In this document: piece by piece, positions 63,873 to 64,000 of the stretch | Position numbering within the stretch: the first letter of the stretch is position 1 | Layout of the letters: each line of letters opens with the position of its first letter | Origin: Prochlorococcus marinus XMU1404 | Lineage (GTDB): Bacteria; Cyanobacteriota; Cyanobacteriia; PCC-6307; Cyanobiaceae | Assembly (NCBI RefSeq): GCF_017696175.1 | Contig: NZ_JAAORE010000002.1 | Coordinates: forward strand, 1 to 64,000 | DNA length: 64,000 nucleotides | Direction: 5' to 3' | Notes under the pieces: model-generated | What the model was told of the DNA's origin: nothing | The model's database searches: none | Seen by the model: only the letters and a program-made list of their open reading frames with translations | Translations under genes and position numbers: made by a program

Positions 63873-64000
63873 TTAAACCTGCTGAATTTCTTTAATTAAA
63901 AAACCCTTCCCATAGCATGATAGACATGTTTTAGTCTCATCTAATGAAATTCTTAGAAAACCTGCTCCATTACATCTAAAACAATTTACTTTAGTATTTG
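63873..64000 (-). CDS. Zinc-ribbon DnaJ-type CxxC protein (5' end outside window)
   Basis: The minus-strand frame is open from the window end to TAA 63873, giving 41 visible residues. Two CxxCxGxG repeats of DnaJ type are present: CFRCNGAGFL and CLSCYGKGFL, about 20 residues apart. Small cyanobacterial and plastid proteins with such zinc motifs (for example BSD2-like) assist protein folding; the start and full length are not visible. Confidence 0.65.
   Translation of the reverse strand, partial: NTKVNCFRCNGAGFLRISLDETKTCLSCYGKGFLIKEIQQV

Overview
The window is AT-rich, densely packed DNA that reads as a high-light Prochlorococcus (marine picocyanobacterium) chromosome. The signs are very short spacers, many 30-90 residue membrane proteins, a class II ribonucleotide reductase, a high-light-inducible (Hli) protein, DUF1651 and DUF3531 proteins, a CPP1-like protein, a DUF92 (VTE6-like) protein, phosphonate-type uptake genes, and a 6S RNA directly behind purK. 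I see no rRNA, tRNA, insertion sequence or CRISPR array.

Region 1 (1-10.7 kb) is a type I secretion locus. A giant modular protein of more than 1,900 residues, running off the left edge, is divergent from a three-gene operon: a parvulin-type prolyl isomerase, an ABC exporter with CRP-like and degenerate C39-like N-terminal domains, and an HlyD-type adaptor. The giant protein has lectin-like domains near its N-terminus, near-identical internal repeats and a cupredoxin-like copper-site signature. No outer-membrane TolC is present.

Region 2 (11.1-28.9 kb) is a complete-looking type IV pilus locus: a ribbon-helix-helix-like protein, prepilin peptidase, a small secreted protein, five prepilin-like proteins (one fused to a von Willebrand A domain, one of 761 residues lacking Glu+5), then on the other strand PilP-like, PilM, PilN, PilO and the PilQ secretin, and divergently PilB, PilT and PilC. 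Regions 1 and 2 together form a cell-surface island.

Region 3 (28.9-31.5 kb) holds small accessory genes: an FkbM-like methyltransferase behind tiny ORFs, and a 33-residue YRG-motif protein whose leader looks like a downstream-peptide (type II glutamine riboswitch family) RNA.

Region 4 (31.5-55.6 kb) is core genome: nrdJ, prfC, CPP1-like, hslO, an ECF-type ATPase, DUF3531-rsmE-DUF92, a GDSL hydrolase, aminotransferase-phnD-phnC-phnE, a reduced family 4 uracil-DNA glycosylase, ispG, ctp, nadA, a metallophosphatase, a TPM protein, a MidA-like methyltransferase, aroB, purK and 6S RNA.

Region 5 (55.6-64 kb) is accessory. Two DUF1651 paralogues each sit behind a promoter with a near-consensus cyanobacterial LexA box. 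Nearby are a stand-alone NAD-dependent DNA-ligase adenylation domain, an ORF broken by one in-frame stop, an Hli protein with an extra membrane segment, an SDR dehydrogenase and chains of overlapping tiny membrane-protein genes. Many of these tiny genes were found by translating the sequence by eye, and their calls rest on open frame, composition and overlap with neighbours.
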